A model generated the notes under the pieces. That model worked only from the letters and a program-made list of their open reading frames with translations, ran no database searches and was not told the origin of the DNA. Position numbers and translations under genes: made by a program. Below, one piece after another: positions 5,621-13,824 of a stretch of 19,872 nt of DNA. The stretch lies in NCBI RefSeq assembly GCF_903643065.1, contig NZ_CAHJWX010000007.1:1-19872 (forward strand), given 5' to 3'. The DNA is from Sphingomonas bacterium. Its GTDB lineage: Bacteria > Pseudomonadota > Alphaproteobacteria > Sphingomonadales > Sphingomonadaceae. Numbering within the stretch: the stretch's first letter is position 1; every line of letters begins with the position of its first letter.

Positions 5621-7946
5621 TTTTAAACCAGGGCATCGCAATTAATTCCGATTGAGCATTCTTGAGATTATTCGCCGCGGACATCAGCACCTGATAGCCA
5701 AGGGGATGATCAGCCAATCGCCTAACGAGCTCTACTGCCTTGTCAGCTTGTTTAGGCCATCGTGAATCTACCCATATCTCGAGATCACCGGCTTGAGAGC
5801 GCAGTGCAATGCGGCGATTCGCGATTAGGTTAAGCGGCTTCTGCAGCAATGCGTCGAACTCGTCACGCTTCTTCAGGCTGGTGACCATGTAATCGGGGCT
5901 TGTGCGGTAGAACTTGACGATTTCCTTGAGCATAAATGTGAGGTCTGCCGGCTCTGTGGTGATCGCTGGCGATTGCGATGTTTTGTGGACAATCGGCGAC
6001 GTTTCGTTCCGCTTGATCGCGGAACGTTGGTCCGACAGGTGGGACATATTCGTTGAAGAACTTCTCTCTGGAGATCCGCTGGAGCGCTGACGCTGCGTGC
6101 CCGGACCCGGCTGCTGTATGACAGGACTGCTGTTGCCCTCCTCAGAGTCTCGGACGTCACCATCAATGGCGCGAACCGGCTTTCGCACCTTCCGCTTGCC
6201 GTCAGCGGGAAGCTCGCCGCCGATCGGACCCGTGAACTCGGGAGAGGCCGGCAACTGCTTCGACTGTGTGACTTGCTCTTCGTCCGTTGCCGTTTCTTCG
6301 ACCGCATTCGCAAACGACCTGCCTATAGCGTCGAGCGTTCGGATCGGGACCGATGAAGCAGGCCCTTCGGTCTGCTCTACTTCGCTTGGGGTCACCGGAA
6401 GGATCGTCTTCGTCGAGCCTTTGACGCTTGCGGTAGGCTCCGACACGGGAGATGTTCCGGTGGTCGGTTCGACCCCATTAGCTCCGTCCGACGGAGCGAG
6501 CGAGCGACGAGATGGCGAAGCGGGTGAGAGGGGAGCGACTTCCGCGAAAGCTCGGAGTGGTGAACCAACTGCGGGCTTCTCGGAAACCACCATGGCTGGC
6601 TGGCCTGAGCTGACTTCAGGTTTCGCGTGCGAAACCGGCGATGTCGGGATTGCCAACGCTGGAGACTCTTTGGCAGCAAGATCCGATCGCTGAGCTTCGG
6701 CGGTGCCGGCGGTCGGGTCGGGGACAGCTTGCCGCACAGGATGCAGGGCCACGCCATCAGTCGTGCCCTGGTCCATCTGACCTGCAGACGCTGCCTTGCG
6801 TGGCGCCAGCAGGCTTTCGGCCTGCAGCAGCCGCTCAATCCGCTGTTGGCGATCGTTCAGGTCACGGACAAGGATGTTCCCTGCCGTCTCAGCTAGAGCT
6901 GCCCGCACGACCTTCGCTTCGTCGGCCCAGGCGAGTTCAGCTGATCCCCTGTCGATGTTATCGCGCCGGCGCTCATGATGCTTTCGGCCGGCAGTGCTTT
7001 TGCCTTGATCCCGCCGCACAGGCGGCTCGCCGCGTGCGGCTCGGCTGAGCGGCGTAAAGCGGCGGGCCTGTCCGGCGGCGATCATCGCTTCGTTCATGAC
7101 TGTTGCGACGTGCGCCCGGAACTCCGTGATGAATTCGGCATCGTTCAACTCCGCACGTGTCGAGCTGCTGATCCCGTACTCTCCGTCGGCGCGGGTCTCG
7201 AACGGTCTCCAGCTCAGGACGACATGGCCGTGGAAGTTTCGAGGATCCCCCTCCGGATCCGGCCGATGCGGAACGCCGACATAAGGAAGTCCTCTTTGCG
7301 CCAGCGGTTCGCAGATCCTGGTGAGCAGCCTCTCCCGGCCAAGGGAGTCCAGCTCGTGCGGAAGCGAGACGACCAGCGTCGTATAGACGTTGGCATTGGC
7401 ACGTCCGGCGACGACTTCCAGCTCTTCCAGCGCTGCGAATAAGCCTGCGATCGCGTCCGGGTCGGCCGATATGTTGCTGATGATGGTGCCGCCCTCGATC
7501 TCGCGCGCGAGCTCTCGCAGAATATATTGAACGGCTCTCACCGCCTCACCGCGCTTGTAGGGGCTGTCCTTGGCTCGACGATGGTTGCCCAGCCCTCGGC
7601 CGGTAAATTTGAGGTGGAACGACGAGGAGCGCCCGCCTCCGGCCCGGTTGCCGAGCGAATTGACAAGCCCAGTCATCGTCTCGAAACGACGAAGGCGAGC
7701 CGACCCTTTCCGCTGTCCGCTTACCTTGGCCGGTCGGCAGCTGATGGAATGCGAGCCGCGCATAAGATCACGCTGAGCCCGCCTGATCGCACGCGCGACG
7801 GCGCGCGCATCCGCATCGCGGCTGGCAGTCTCCCGCTGCGTCTTGGCAGCCTTGGCGCGGTGCTGGCGGGCCAAGGCAAGCGCCGCCGCCAGATCACGCG
7901 CGATCGCTTTGCGGCCGTTCACCTGCCATCGGCTCTTGAGAGTCAT
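5574..7946 (-). CDS. MobA/MobL-type relaxase with long tail
   Basis: The product is 790 aa from the ATG at 7946 (MTLKSRWQV); AAGAGAG about 8 bases upstream is a usable ribosome binding site. A relaxase nicks one strand at oriT and leads DNA transfer during conjugation. Residues 1-100 are Arg/Lys/Ala-rich. The catalytic region spans about 108-260: FHLKFTGRG, then LVVSLPHELD, then PHRPDPEGDP with H227 and NFHGHVVLS with H239 and H241, matching the three-histidine metal site of the MobA/MobL (MOBQ) family. Y130 and Y141 are possible nicking tyrosines, but I cannot choose between them. A long low-complexity region (about 430-665, rich in Ser, Pro, Glu, Thr) follows. A compact C-terminal domain, about 668-775 (DLTFMLKEIVKFYR onward), ends the protein. 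I see no primase or helicase motif. The frame could start at 8057, but that would overlap the candidate oriT. Confidence 0.75.
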   Translation of the reverse strand: MTLKSRWQVNGRKAIARDLAAALALARQHRAKAAKTQRETASRDADARAVARAIRRAQRDLMRGSHSISCRPAKVSGQRKGSARLRRFETMTGLVNSLGNRAGGGRSSSFHLKFTGRGLGNHRRAKDSPYKRGEAVRAVQYILRELAREIEGGTIISNISADPDAIAGLFAALEELEVVAGRANANVYTTLVVSLPHELDSLGRERLLTRICEPLAQRGLPYVGVPHRPDPEGDPRNFHGHVVLSWRPFETRADGEYGISSSTRAELNDAEFITEFRAHVATVMNEAMIAAGQARRFTPLSRAARGEPPVRRDQGKSTAGRKHHERRRDNIDRGSAELAWADEAKVVRAALAETAGNILVRDLNDRQQRIERLLQAESLLAPRKAASAGQMDQGTTDGVALHPVRQAVPDPTAGTAEAQRSDLAAKESPALAIPTSPVSHAKPEVSSGQPAMVVSEKPAVGSPLRAFAEVAPLSPASPSRRSLAPSDGANGVEPTTGTSPVSEPTASVKGSTKTILPVTPSEVEQTEGPASSVPIRTLDAIGRSFANAVEETATDEEQVTQSKQLPASPEFTGPIGGELPADGKRKVRKPVRAIDGDVRDSEEGNSSPVIQQPGPGTQRQRSSGSPERSSSTNMSHLSDQRSAIKRNETSPIVHKTSQSPAITTEPADLTFMLKEIVKFYRTSPDYMVTSLKKRDEFDALLQKPLNLIANRRIALRSQAGDLEIWVDSRWPKQADKAVELVRRLADHPLGYQVLMSAANNLKNAQSELIAMPWFKTTNQAAKAPKRQIER

Positions 7947-7963
7947 GCCATTTCTCTCTTGCG

Positions 7964-8033
7964 AGTTATGGGGCCGTGTCGTTCGGTTCGCGCCCGCGCG
8001 AAAACTGAACACATTATCGCGCGCCCCATAACT
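7964..8033. other. Long inverted repeat, candidate oriT or operator
   Basis: An 11-base perfect inverted repeat, AGTTATGGGGC at 7964-7974 and GCCCCATAACT at 8023-8033, brackets 48 bases. Inside it, 7981-7993 (GTTCGGTTCGCGC) and 7996-8010 form a second imperfect inverted repeat. Nested repeats beside a relaxase gene are typical of transfer origins. The relaxase start is only 18 bases away, so the relaxase could also bind here as its own repressor. On the minus strand a good -10 box, GATAAT (8013-8018), lies between the arms without a clear -35 box. No known nic consensus is matched with certainty. Confidence 0.45.
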
Positions 8034-8055
8034 TCTACTCTCTACCGGGACACTC

Positions 8056-8077
8056 AAGCGGCCCTGTCGGGCCGCTT
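8056..8077. other. Short GC-rich hairpin between parB-like and relaxase genes
   Basis: AAGCGGCCC and GGGCCGCTT form a 9-base stem around the 4-base loop TGTC. Neither side is followed by a real T-run, so terminator activity is doubtful. It sits between the terminator at 8092-8127 and the candidate oriT, and may belong to the latter. Confidence 0.35.
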
Positions 8078-8091
8078 TCGTCCGCTGCGGA

Positions 8092-8127
8092 TAAGAAAAG
8101 AGGGCGGTTTCGCATGCGAAACCGCCC
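8092..8127 (-). terminator. Intrinsic terminator of the ParB-like gene
   Basis: GGGCGGTTTCGCA (8102-8114) is followed directly by its reverse complement (8115-8127), a perfect 26-base palindrome. Read on the minus strand it is followed by TCTTTTCTTAT (8091-8101), a T-rich tail. It lies 12 bases beyond the stop of the ParB-like gene. It should separate that gene's transcript from the relaxase gene downstream. Confidence 0.8.
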
Positions 8128-8138
8128 AGATGTGAGTG

Positions 8139-9059
8139 TCAGAAAGACGACGCCTGAAGCGCAGACGCGAGCTTTTCGCGGATTAGATCGACAACAATCT
8201 CGAGTTCGGTGTCGCCGAGATCATCGAGGTCGATCCTGATTGCGCCGTCCTTCTTGTGACGAACGCGGCCGATCTCACGGCCACCGTGGCTCAGGACGGA
8301 CCTGGCGCGGCGCGGCGTCTTGGTCTTGGTCGCTGCGCGCAGTGCAGCGAAGATCCTGCTGGCGGGCGCGACGTCCAAGTGGTCCAGCGCCGCCAGCACG
8401 GTTGAGCGCGCTGCCTGATCGGGTGCGTCGGACCCGTCGGGGTCGCGACCCACTACCCCCATCAGCCACGATGCCGGACGCTGGGCGATATCGCGCGGGA
8501 TGAGCACCTTGTCGCCGACGATGGCGCACGCGCGCACGACGTCGAGGTTCTTGCTGACCGACGCCTTGCTGGTGCGACAGGCTTTCGCCGCCTCTGCCTC
8601 GTTGCCGAACTGCTCGACCGCCCGCATGTAGAATTGGCCGCGCGCGAGCGAGCTGGCCGCGTAGGCGGGCTCGATCTGCTGCGCGAGCAGGCGATAGGCG
8701 GCGGCATCGTCGAGCCGCTCGAAGACCCGCACCTCTACGCCGTCTCGCCGTTCGGGGTTGAGCTCGATGTAACGGCTGACGGCGGTCACGACGTGCGCGG
8801 ACGCCACCACCTCGATACGGCCGTCGCTGCGACGGCGCGCGGGAACGGGTGCGCGCTGTCCCGCTTCGGCAAGGATGCCGACCTCTTCCTCGATGACGTC
8901 GGGAAGAACGTCGTCCGCCTGCTCCTGCGCGGGAAGCCAGATCTCGATTTTGGCCAGCGGCACCATCTGGATTCGGGGCGTGAAGCCGCTATTGTGCCCG
9001 ATGCCGGCCTTGCCCTTCGGCACATCATCGGTTGGCTCGTTGATCTTCTGCTCGGTCAC
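8139..9059 (-). CDS. ParB-like DNA-binding protein
   Basis: The product is 306 aa. Residues 16-25 carry KAGIGHNSG, a tag common in alphaproteobacterial plasmid proteins. Residues about 30-125 look like a ParB N-terminal domain: IQMVPLAKIEIW, then DGRIEVVASAHVVTAV. The usual ERR nucleotide-site motif is replaced by SAHVV, so CTP use is doubtful. A helix-turn-helix follows at about 150-180 (EAEAAKACRTSKASVSKNL). The C-terminal domain has a predicted helix-rich end. The start codon is GTG, with GGAG about 9 bases upstream inside a hairpin (see 9064). ParB proteins segregate plasmids with a ParA ATPase, but no ParA is in this window, so the protein may instead regulate transfer or transcription. 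It is transcribed toward the relaxase gene but separated from it by a terminator. Confidence 0.75.
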   Translation of the reverse strand: MTEQKINEPTDDVPKGKAGIGHNSGFTPRIQMVPLAKIEIWLPAQEQADDVLPDVIEEEVGILAEAGQRAPVPARRRSDGRIEVVASAHVVTAVSRYIELNPERRDGVEVRVFERLDDAAAYRLLAQQIEPAYAASSLARGQFYMRAVEQFGNEAEAAKACRTSKASVSKNLDVVRACAIVGDKVLIPRDIAQRPASWLMGVVGRDPDGSDAPDQAARSTVLAALDHLDVAPASRIFAALRAATKTKTPRRARSVLSHGGREIGRVRHKKDGAIRIDLDDLGDTELEIVVDLIREKLASALQASSF

Positions 9060-9063
9060 TTTG

Positions 9064-9083
9064 CATCTCCGTTTGTGGAGATG
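9064..9083 (-). promoter_or_regulatory. Hairpin that covers the ParB-like gene's ribosome binding site
   Basis: On the minus strand CATCTCC and GGAGATG form a 7-base stem with the loop ACAAAC. The second arm contains GGAG, the ribosome binding site of the GTG start at 9059, only 4 bases from the arm. Folding of the mRNA would hide the site, and the same palindrome in DNA could be an operator for self-repression. Either role is inference. Confidence 0.45.
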
Positions 9084-9410
9084 GCGGCATGCACCACGTC
9101 GCTGATCCGGTTTTGGGGGCTACCTCCGTTCCGCGCACTAGACCGGAGCGAAGTGTGCCGGGTGAAAAGCGGCGAGCGTTGAGAGTGACCCACCGGCCTA
9201 TCGACAACGACCTAATCTGGACTCTGCGGGCAACCTTTGGTGGATAGCGGAATGGCCGGTTAGGGCGCTGAGGTGGCGTAAGCGGACGCTCGTTCATCAA
9301 GCTCACGACGGCCGCTACCGAGCAGGACCGGTATTCCGCTTCTTCTTCTTCTCCCTTCAACGGCGGGTTTTGCCAAAACCAGCCGTTCGCTAGCTGAGAG
9401 CTGCCCGCAG
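9084..9410. other. Intergenic region with a strong palindrome
   Basis: I see no convincing gene in this 327-base stretch between the ParB-like gene and gene A. A minus-strand frame of about 111 codons (9025-9360) overlaps it, but it has no family features and runs into the ParB-like gene. The main element is a near-perfect hairpin at 9359-9387: AACGGC pairs with GCCGTT and GGTTTT pairs with AAAACC. It lies 24 bases beyond the stop of gene A on that strand and might terminate its transcript, but no T-run follows. Part of it is repeated beyond the other end of the two-gene block. Confidence 0.4.
9367..9384. repeat. Left copy of an 18-base repeat flanking genes A and B
   Basis: GTTTTGCCAAAACCAGCC here matches GTTTGGCCAAAATCAGCC at 17804-17821 in 16 of 18 positions and in the same orientation. 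The two copies enclose the two giant genes. They may be remains of cassette insertion, a dispersed repeat or coincidence. Confidence 0.4.
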
Positions 9411-12400
9411 CTAACCGTCGCCATCCGGGGCGATGTCCATGTCCTCGTCTTCGTCGGCGTAGCCCTCTTGTTCCTCAGCGACCTTGGTAAGCCTCTTGCC
9501 GTTCCAGGACCAGGCTTGATGCAGGTCGTTGGAAGCCATCACGTCCGATGCGATCGAAGCGTGCCGGTTCTCGAACACGAGCCACACGATCCGGGACGTC
9601 GTCGCGGTGAGGTAAGCTAGCAATTTCGTCTTGTCGAAGACCAGCGCGACATCGTCGCCGCAGCCGATCTGTGCCGCGATCACGTCGCCAGATGCATCGA
9701 CCCAGCTACGCGCGCCGTCCCATCTTGCCAGATTATGGGTTACAAGGTCCGGAGCCGGTGCCCAAAGCGAATGCGTTGGTGTCTCGGGATCGTCGAAATG
9801 ACTGACGATTACTGATGCGGGGATGCCAAACTCGGCGTCGAGCGACCATTGGCTGGAATGGGCTCGAATGGCGGCGCCTTGCAGTAGTTCGCCCTGATAA
9901 AGATCGCGCAGTTCGGGAATGTCTGAGCGGGGGATGGACGAGGCGAAGGACTTCTTCAGCGCACTCATCTCGCTGTCGGGAACCAGCATAGCCTTCACGC
10001 GCCGAGGTGCGAGCAGGTAGCGGCCGCTCGCCTTGTCCTCATATCGCCAGCTCTGATAGCCGGCGAGCAACAGCCATTTCTCGCCAACCAGTTCGATGTC
10101 CCGGTCGGTGAATAGTTCGCCAGCCCAAACTTTCGCATCGCGTGCCTCGGGCCGAGTGGACGGCGCGATGAAGAAATCCGATACGCCTACGCCTGGAAGC
10201 GGCGCGGCCAGGTCGTCAGACAAGTCGGTCGGATCGAGCGTGCGAAGCTCGACGGCCTGCAAGTCTGTCGGCTTGCGAGACATTCCCCATGAGGGCGGAT
10301 CATGGGGGACGTGATCGTGGAGGCGACCCAGCAGCCGCGCCAGGAAAATCCACTGATGCTTCTTGCTAACGCGCCGATGGCGATTGGGTACGCCGCGCTC
10401 CTGCCCATGCTCTTCGATGAGCTTCCAGTCATAGGCTAGCGCAAACCTGCTCGGACCATCATAGCCAAGCGTCAGGATTTGCTCGACGATCCACTGGTTC
10501 AGGCGCGTGAGCGTCAATCCTGCGGCGGCAAGGTCGAAATCCCTGGCGGCCGGTTCTACAATGTAGCGCGCGAAGTCGGGTTGCCACTGTTTCCCTAGTT
10601 CCAGGTTCGTCGGCAGGTCGGGATGCGCGGCTTCCAGCGCCGCCCAATCCGGAAATATGAAGTGAAGCGGCCACGCGCTTGGATAGGGTGGTTGCACCGA
10701 TGCTGGGGCCGGTGTGCTCGCCATGGAGCCTGCCGCGACGCCTTCCTCGACGATTAGCCGCGCCAGATCCCGGAGCAGCACATTCTCGGGCGGCATGCCC
10801 GAAGCGAAGAAATTATCGAAGACGATGTCGGCGATTTCGTGCCAATAGGCCGGATCCCGCTTCAGCAGACCCGCGCCGTATGCCGAATTCAGCACGCGCT
10901 CGCGAATGAAATCATCGTTGCACAGGATGAAGGAGTTCAGCAGTTCGCCCGCTATTGGCTGAGCGACCAAAAGGCGTGTCAGGGCCATGGACGCCTCATC
11001 GCGAATGAGCAGGTCGGCACTGCCGGTGAACCAGGCCAGGGCAATGCCGAGAAGAACGGCCGATTCCGCTGACAGGTGCGAGAGGTCCTGCCCCCGCGCA
11101 ATACTGACGAGTTGGTGACCCGCGCCCCCTCGCTCCCAGGCCCGCTTTAGCGCCTCGGTCCAAAGAGCGTCCCGGTCGAGTTGCTGATAGCTTCGGAGCC
11201 GCGAATCCAGCCACTCTGCATTCACCGGATGCCCAGGCACGGCCGCAACTGCGAGAACAAGGCCGAGAACGTCGATGAGATCGACGAATCTGCCGTGGTG
11301 CAATATCCAAGCCGTGCTGGTAAAACTGGCGAGATCCCGCCAGGCTAGAACGCCCAGTGCCAGCATCGTCACTTCCAGGTGAGTCGCTGTTCCGCTGAGC
11401 AGATCGGCAATCTCGATGCCGTGCAGTTCGGGCAGGAGGATCGAATAGGCCTGGATCAGGCCGGCATTCTCGGACACCGCGGCCGCCGTCGCCACAAGTG
11501 CCGCTAGGTCTCCAGAAAAGAACCGTTCGCTGATGGTCGTCTTGTCCTGATCGGCGATGCTCGCTTGCGCGATTAGCACATCGCCTAGGCGCTCAAAGGC
11601 GAAACGGAGAAATAAGGCGCCACTATCGGACCCGACCGAAACAAGGTCGGCCTCTTCCATCGCCCTGAGCAAGGATCTCGATGCGCCCTGTGATGGCCAA
11701 ATGCCAGCCAAGGTCGTCTGGGCATCGACTAGCGGCAACAGGCGAACGCCCTTCTGTCCCATTGCCTTGGCAAGGGCTAAGGCGCCGGCGCGGACCGGAT
11801 TCTCGATGCGGACGTCGAAATCGAGCAGTTCGGCTGCTTTCCCGTTCGCGCCGTCGAGGATCGCCGCGATCAGCTTGGTAAGGCTGATCTGGCCGCCGGG
11901 AATGCGATCCCACTTCATGTTCACCGCTGCCCGGCAAACCAGGTGCAGGAACAGCGGATTGGCGAATTCCGGTTGCGCGACCACTTCGGCGGGCGGGCCA
12001 ACCTTGTAGAATGCTGCAAAGGCGTAGGCGGCGTCATATTCGCGGCCGGCAAAGCCCACGTGCGTAAAGCTGGGCAGGTCGTCGGCTGCCGCCCCGAGCG
12101 CATCCTCGATGAAGATGTCCCGGCAGGTGAGGAGCAGCTTGATCGGCTGCCCTGTGACATCGGTCTTGAGCTGGGGAAGCCAGGATCGCCATTGCTGGCG
12201 GTCAGGGGTCTCATTGATCGCATCGACGCAGATCAGGAATGGCGCATCGGTGACTTCGGCGAACGCGGCCAATACGCCGAGAATCTCGGACTTGCTTGCC
12301 ATCGGGCCGATGCCCAGCTTGCTTGCCACCACGCTCCACAGGTTTTGGCCGTGCGTTATTTCTTGCCCAAGTACGGTTAACGCGCCGCGCCCGGCAGCAA

Positions 12401-13538
12401 CCCGTTCCTTGGTGACATCGATCGTGGTGTGGGTCTTGCCGATACCGGCTGGGCCCCGCATGAGCAGGGTGCCCGCTCCGGCCGCGATCGCAGCCGGGCT
12501 CTCGGCAAATGCGAGGATGTCGCGCAGGAGCGTGCATGCCTCGCGGGCGTGATCGAGATCCGCCGCGGGGAATGCAACCTGATAGGCGGACTGAAATTGC
12601 CGCCAGCGGATGTTGTCGTTTTCCTCGCCGTGCGTGCTGTCGAATGTGCGTTTGACCGAGGCTTCGAGGGCCTGTGCAATGGGAAGCGTTTGACTGGAGA
12701 GCCTCTGTAGCGCTGCGCGGTCGGCTTCCGTGAAGGAAAGATCCTCGACGGCGGCAAAGCGAAGGTTCGCGTCATTAAGGGCCGCCAATATCTGCGCGGA
12801 CGGCCCCGGATGCGCCTTGGGCGGCATGCCATTCCAGACACGAACTGCCCCGCGCAACCGCGCACCCCAGCCCTGACGGACCGCTGACCAAGCCGGATCG
12901 AGGCAAAAAGCCTTGATCGTATTACCGGCGTCGTTTCCGACCCGAAGACGGGGCGAATATCGAGGCCCGGCAACGCCTTCGGCTACGGCCGCGGCGCTCT
13001 CCAGCGTCGCCATGGTCAGGTTTGGCGAGCCGAACCAATACAATATGCGTCCAGCGGAATTGTCCATTCCCAGGAGCCGCGACTTCAACTCGCTCTCATG
13101 CCACCACTCGATCGTGATCGTCGCGCCGCGCATGGCGGCACGATCGATCAGTCTCTTCCGCCAGGTCTCGAGCTTCGCCGCCTGGCCGTCGCCGGAACGC
13201 GCCTTGACCGTTGGTGTCGGATCGAATGGCAGGGTTACGATATAAGTTTCGAGATCGGGATGATTGTCGAGCGCGGTGTCGAGCGACTTTTCGAGTTGCG
13301 CGAGATGCCCTGCCTTCAAGGGCAGGAAGTATTTCGATTGAAGTCCGATGACTTTCCCGCTGGGAAGGCGCCAGATGGCCTCGACGCCGCCATCGCCACC
13401 GGCACCGCGATACCGCTCGTATCGCGAACCCGCAGCTACGCTGTGACGATGGAATATCTGGGCGGAGAACTCTTCGAAACCTTCTCTTTGATCGCCGCGC
13501 TCGGCACGAATCTGCGAAAAGTCGATGTCAGGGATCAT
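9411..13538 (-). CDS. Mrr-like nuclease fused to STAND NTPase (AVAST-like defence protein)
   Basis: The product is 1375 aa. Residues 18-75 look like a Mrr-type restriction endonuclease fold: GFEEFSAQIFH, then GGDGGVEAIW (D49, E53), then GLQSKYF (Q67, K69), which is the D...QxK form of PD-(D/E)xK. Residues about 330-660 form a P-loop NTPase: Walker A GPAGIGKT at 362-369, Walker B LICVDAINE with D439, and LLLTCRD at 468-474, typical of STAND ATPases. RFAFERLGD at 645-653 recalls a conserved block in AVAST proteins. The remaining 700 residues are helical at first, then mixed, and end in a very acidic tail. In Avs proteins the C-terminal region senses a phage protein and triggers nuclease activity; that role here is inference, with Avs4 (also Mrr-like) the closest architecture. 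ATG 13538 is the first start after an in-frame stop and has a poor ribosome binding site. It lies 286 bases after gene B. Confidence 0.8.
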   Translation of the reverse strand: MIPDIDFSQIRAERGDQREGFEEFSAQIFHRHSVAAGSRYERYRGAGGDGGVEAIWRLPSGKVIGLQSKYFLPLKAGHLAQLEKSLDTALDNHPDLETYIVTLPFDPTPTVKARSGDGQAAKLETWRKRLIDRAAMRGATITIEWWHESELKSRLLGMDNSAGRILYWFGSPNLTMATLESAAAVAEGVAGPRYSPRLRVGNDAGNTIKAFCLDPAWSAVRQGWGARLRGAVRVWNGMPPKAHPGPSAQILAALNDANLRFAAVEDLSFTEADRAALQRLSSQTLPIAQALEASVKRTFDSTHGEENDNIRWRQFQSAYQVAFPAADLDHAREACTLLRDILAFAESPAAIAAGAGTLLMRGPAGIGKTHTTIDVTKERVAAGRGALTVLGQEITHGQNLWSVVASKLGIGPMASKSEILGVLAAFAEVTDAPFLICVDAINETPDRQQWRSWLPQLKTDVTGQPIKLLLTCRDIFIEDALGAAADDLPSFTHVGFAGREYDAAYAFAAFYKVGPPAEVVAQPEFANPLFLHLVCRAAVNMKWDRIPGGQISLTKLIAAILDGANGKAAELLDFDVRIENPVRAGALALAKAMGQKGVRLLPLVDAQTTLAGIWPSQGASRSLLRAMEEADLVSVGSDSGALFLRFAFERLGDVLIAQASIADQDKTTISERFFSGDLAALVATAAAVSENAGLIQAYSILLPELHGIEIADLLSGTATHLEVTMLALGVLAWRDLASFTSTAWILHHGRFVDLIDVLGLVLAVAAVPGHPVNAEWLDSRLRSYQQLDRDALWTEALKRAWERGGAGHQLVSIARGQDLSHLSAESAVLLGIALAWFTGSADLLIRDEASMALTRLLVAQPIAGELLNSFILCNDDFIRERVLNSAYGAGLLKRDPAYWHEIADIVFDNFFASGMPPENVLLRDLARLIVEEGVAAGSMASTPAPASVQPPYPSAWPLHFIFPDWAALEAAHPDLPTNLELGKQWQPDFARYIVEPAARDFDLAAAGLTLTRLNQWIVEQILTLGYDGPSRFALAYDWKLIEEHGQERGVPNRHRRVSKKHQWIFLARLLGRLHDHVPHDPPSWGMSRKPTDLQAVELRTLDPTDLSDDLAAPLPGVGVSDFFIAPSTRPEARDAKVWAGELFTDRDIELVGEKWLLLAGYQSWRYEDKASGRYLLAPRRVKAMLVPDSEMSALKKSFASSIPRSDIPELRDLYQGELLQGAAIRAHSSQWSLDAEFGIPASVIVSHFDDPETPTHSLWAPAPDLVTHNLARWDGARSWVDASGDVIAAQIGCGDDVALVFDKTKLLAYLTATTSRIVWLVFENRHASIASDVMASNDLHQAWSWNGKRLTKVAEEQEGYADEDEDMDIAPDGDG

Positions 13539-13603
13539 TCGGCAGCCGCAATAATAGGTCTCGATAGACTGCTCCGCTTAAGCGAAAAGCAGCCGTGCGT
13601 CAT
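13535..13603 (-). CDS. Possible 22-aa leader peptide coupled to gene A
   Basis: A 22-codon ORF, beginning MTHGCFSLKRSS, ends with a TGA that overlaps the ATG of gene A as ATGA. Gene A has no clear ribosome binding site of its own, so re-initiation from this ORF would explain its translation. The ORF also has a weak ribosome binding site, and such short ORFs arise by chance. Confidence 0.25.
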   Translation of the reverse strand: MTHGCFSLKRSSLSRPIIAAAE

Positions 13604-13824
13604 CCAGTCGCTAGAGCGCTCTCAGGTCGAGCTGTTCGACATCGAGGTGCTGCCCGCGACGCCGATGCTCGGCCCGACGTCTGGCATTGCCGCACCTGCA
13701 AAGGGTTTCGGACGAGGGCCTGAGGCCGGCACTTGCCACCTCATTCGTCGCTTTCTCAGGGACGGCAGGCGACCAAAACTGGCTCTTCCGACTCCGTGGC
13801 GCACATGCTCGCTCACGACTTTAT
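13539..13824. other. Gap between genes B and A with two palindromes
   Basis: Apart from the possible leader peptide, I recognise no gene here. A 77-codon minus-strand frame (13622-13855) overlaps the end of gene B but looks non-coding. Two perfect 10-base palindromes are present, CGCTTAAGCG at 13575-13584 and AGAGCGCTCT at 13613-13622, both within 90 bases of the start of gene A. They could be operator sites, which would allow gene A its own regulation. Confidence 0.35.

Noticed and set aside
6466..6476. GGTTCGACCCC, resembling a tRNA T-arm
   Set aside because: No matching acceptor stem, anticodon arm or D-arm around it, and it lies within the relaxase gene.
6097..6693. Plus-strand ORF of 198 codons opposite the relaxase linker region
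   Set aside because: Low-complexity Ser/Gly/Ala composition from the opposite strand of a disordered linker; no start signal.
9025..9360. Minus-strand ORF of 111 codons before the ParB-like gene
   Set aside because: Overlaps the ParB-like start, has no ribosome binding site and its composition looks like intergenic sequence.
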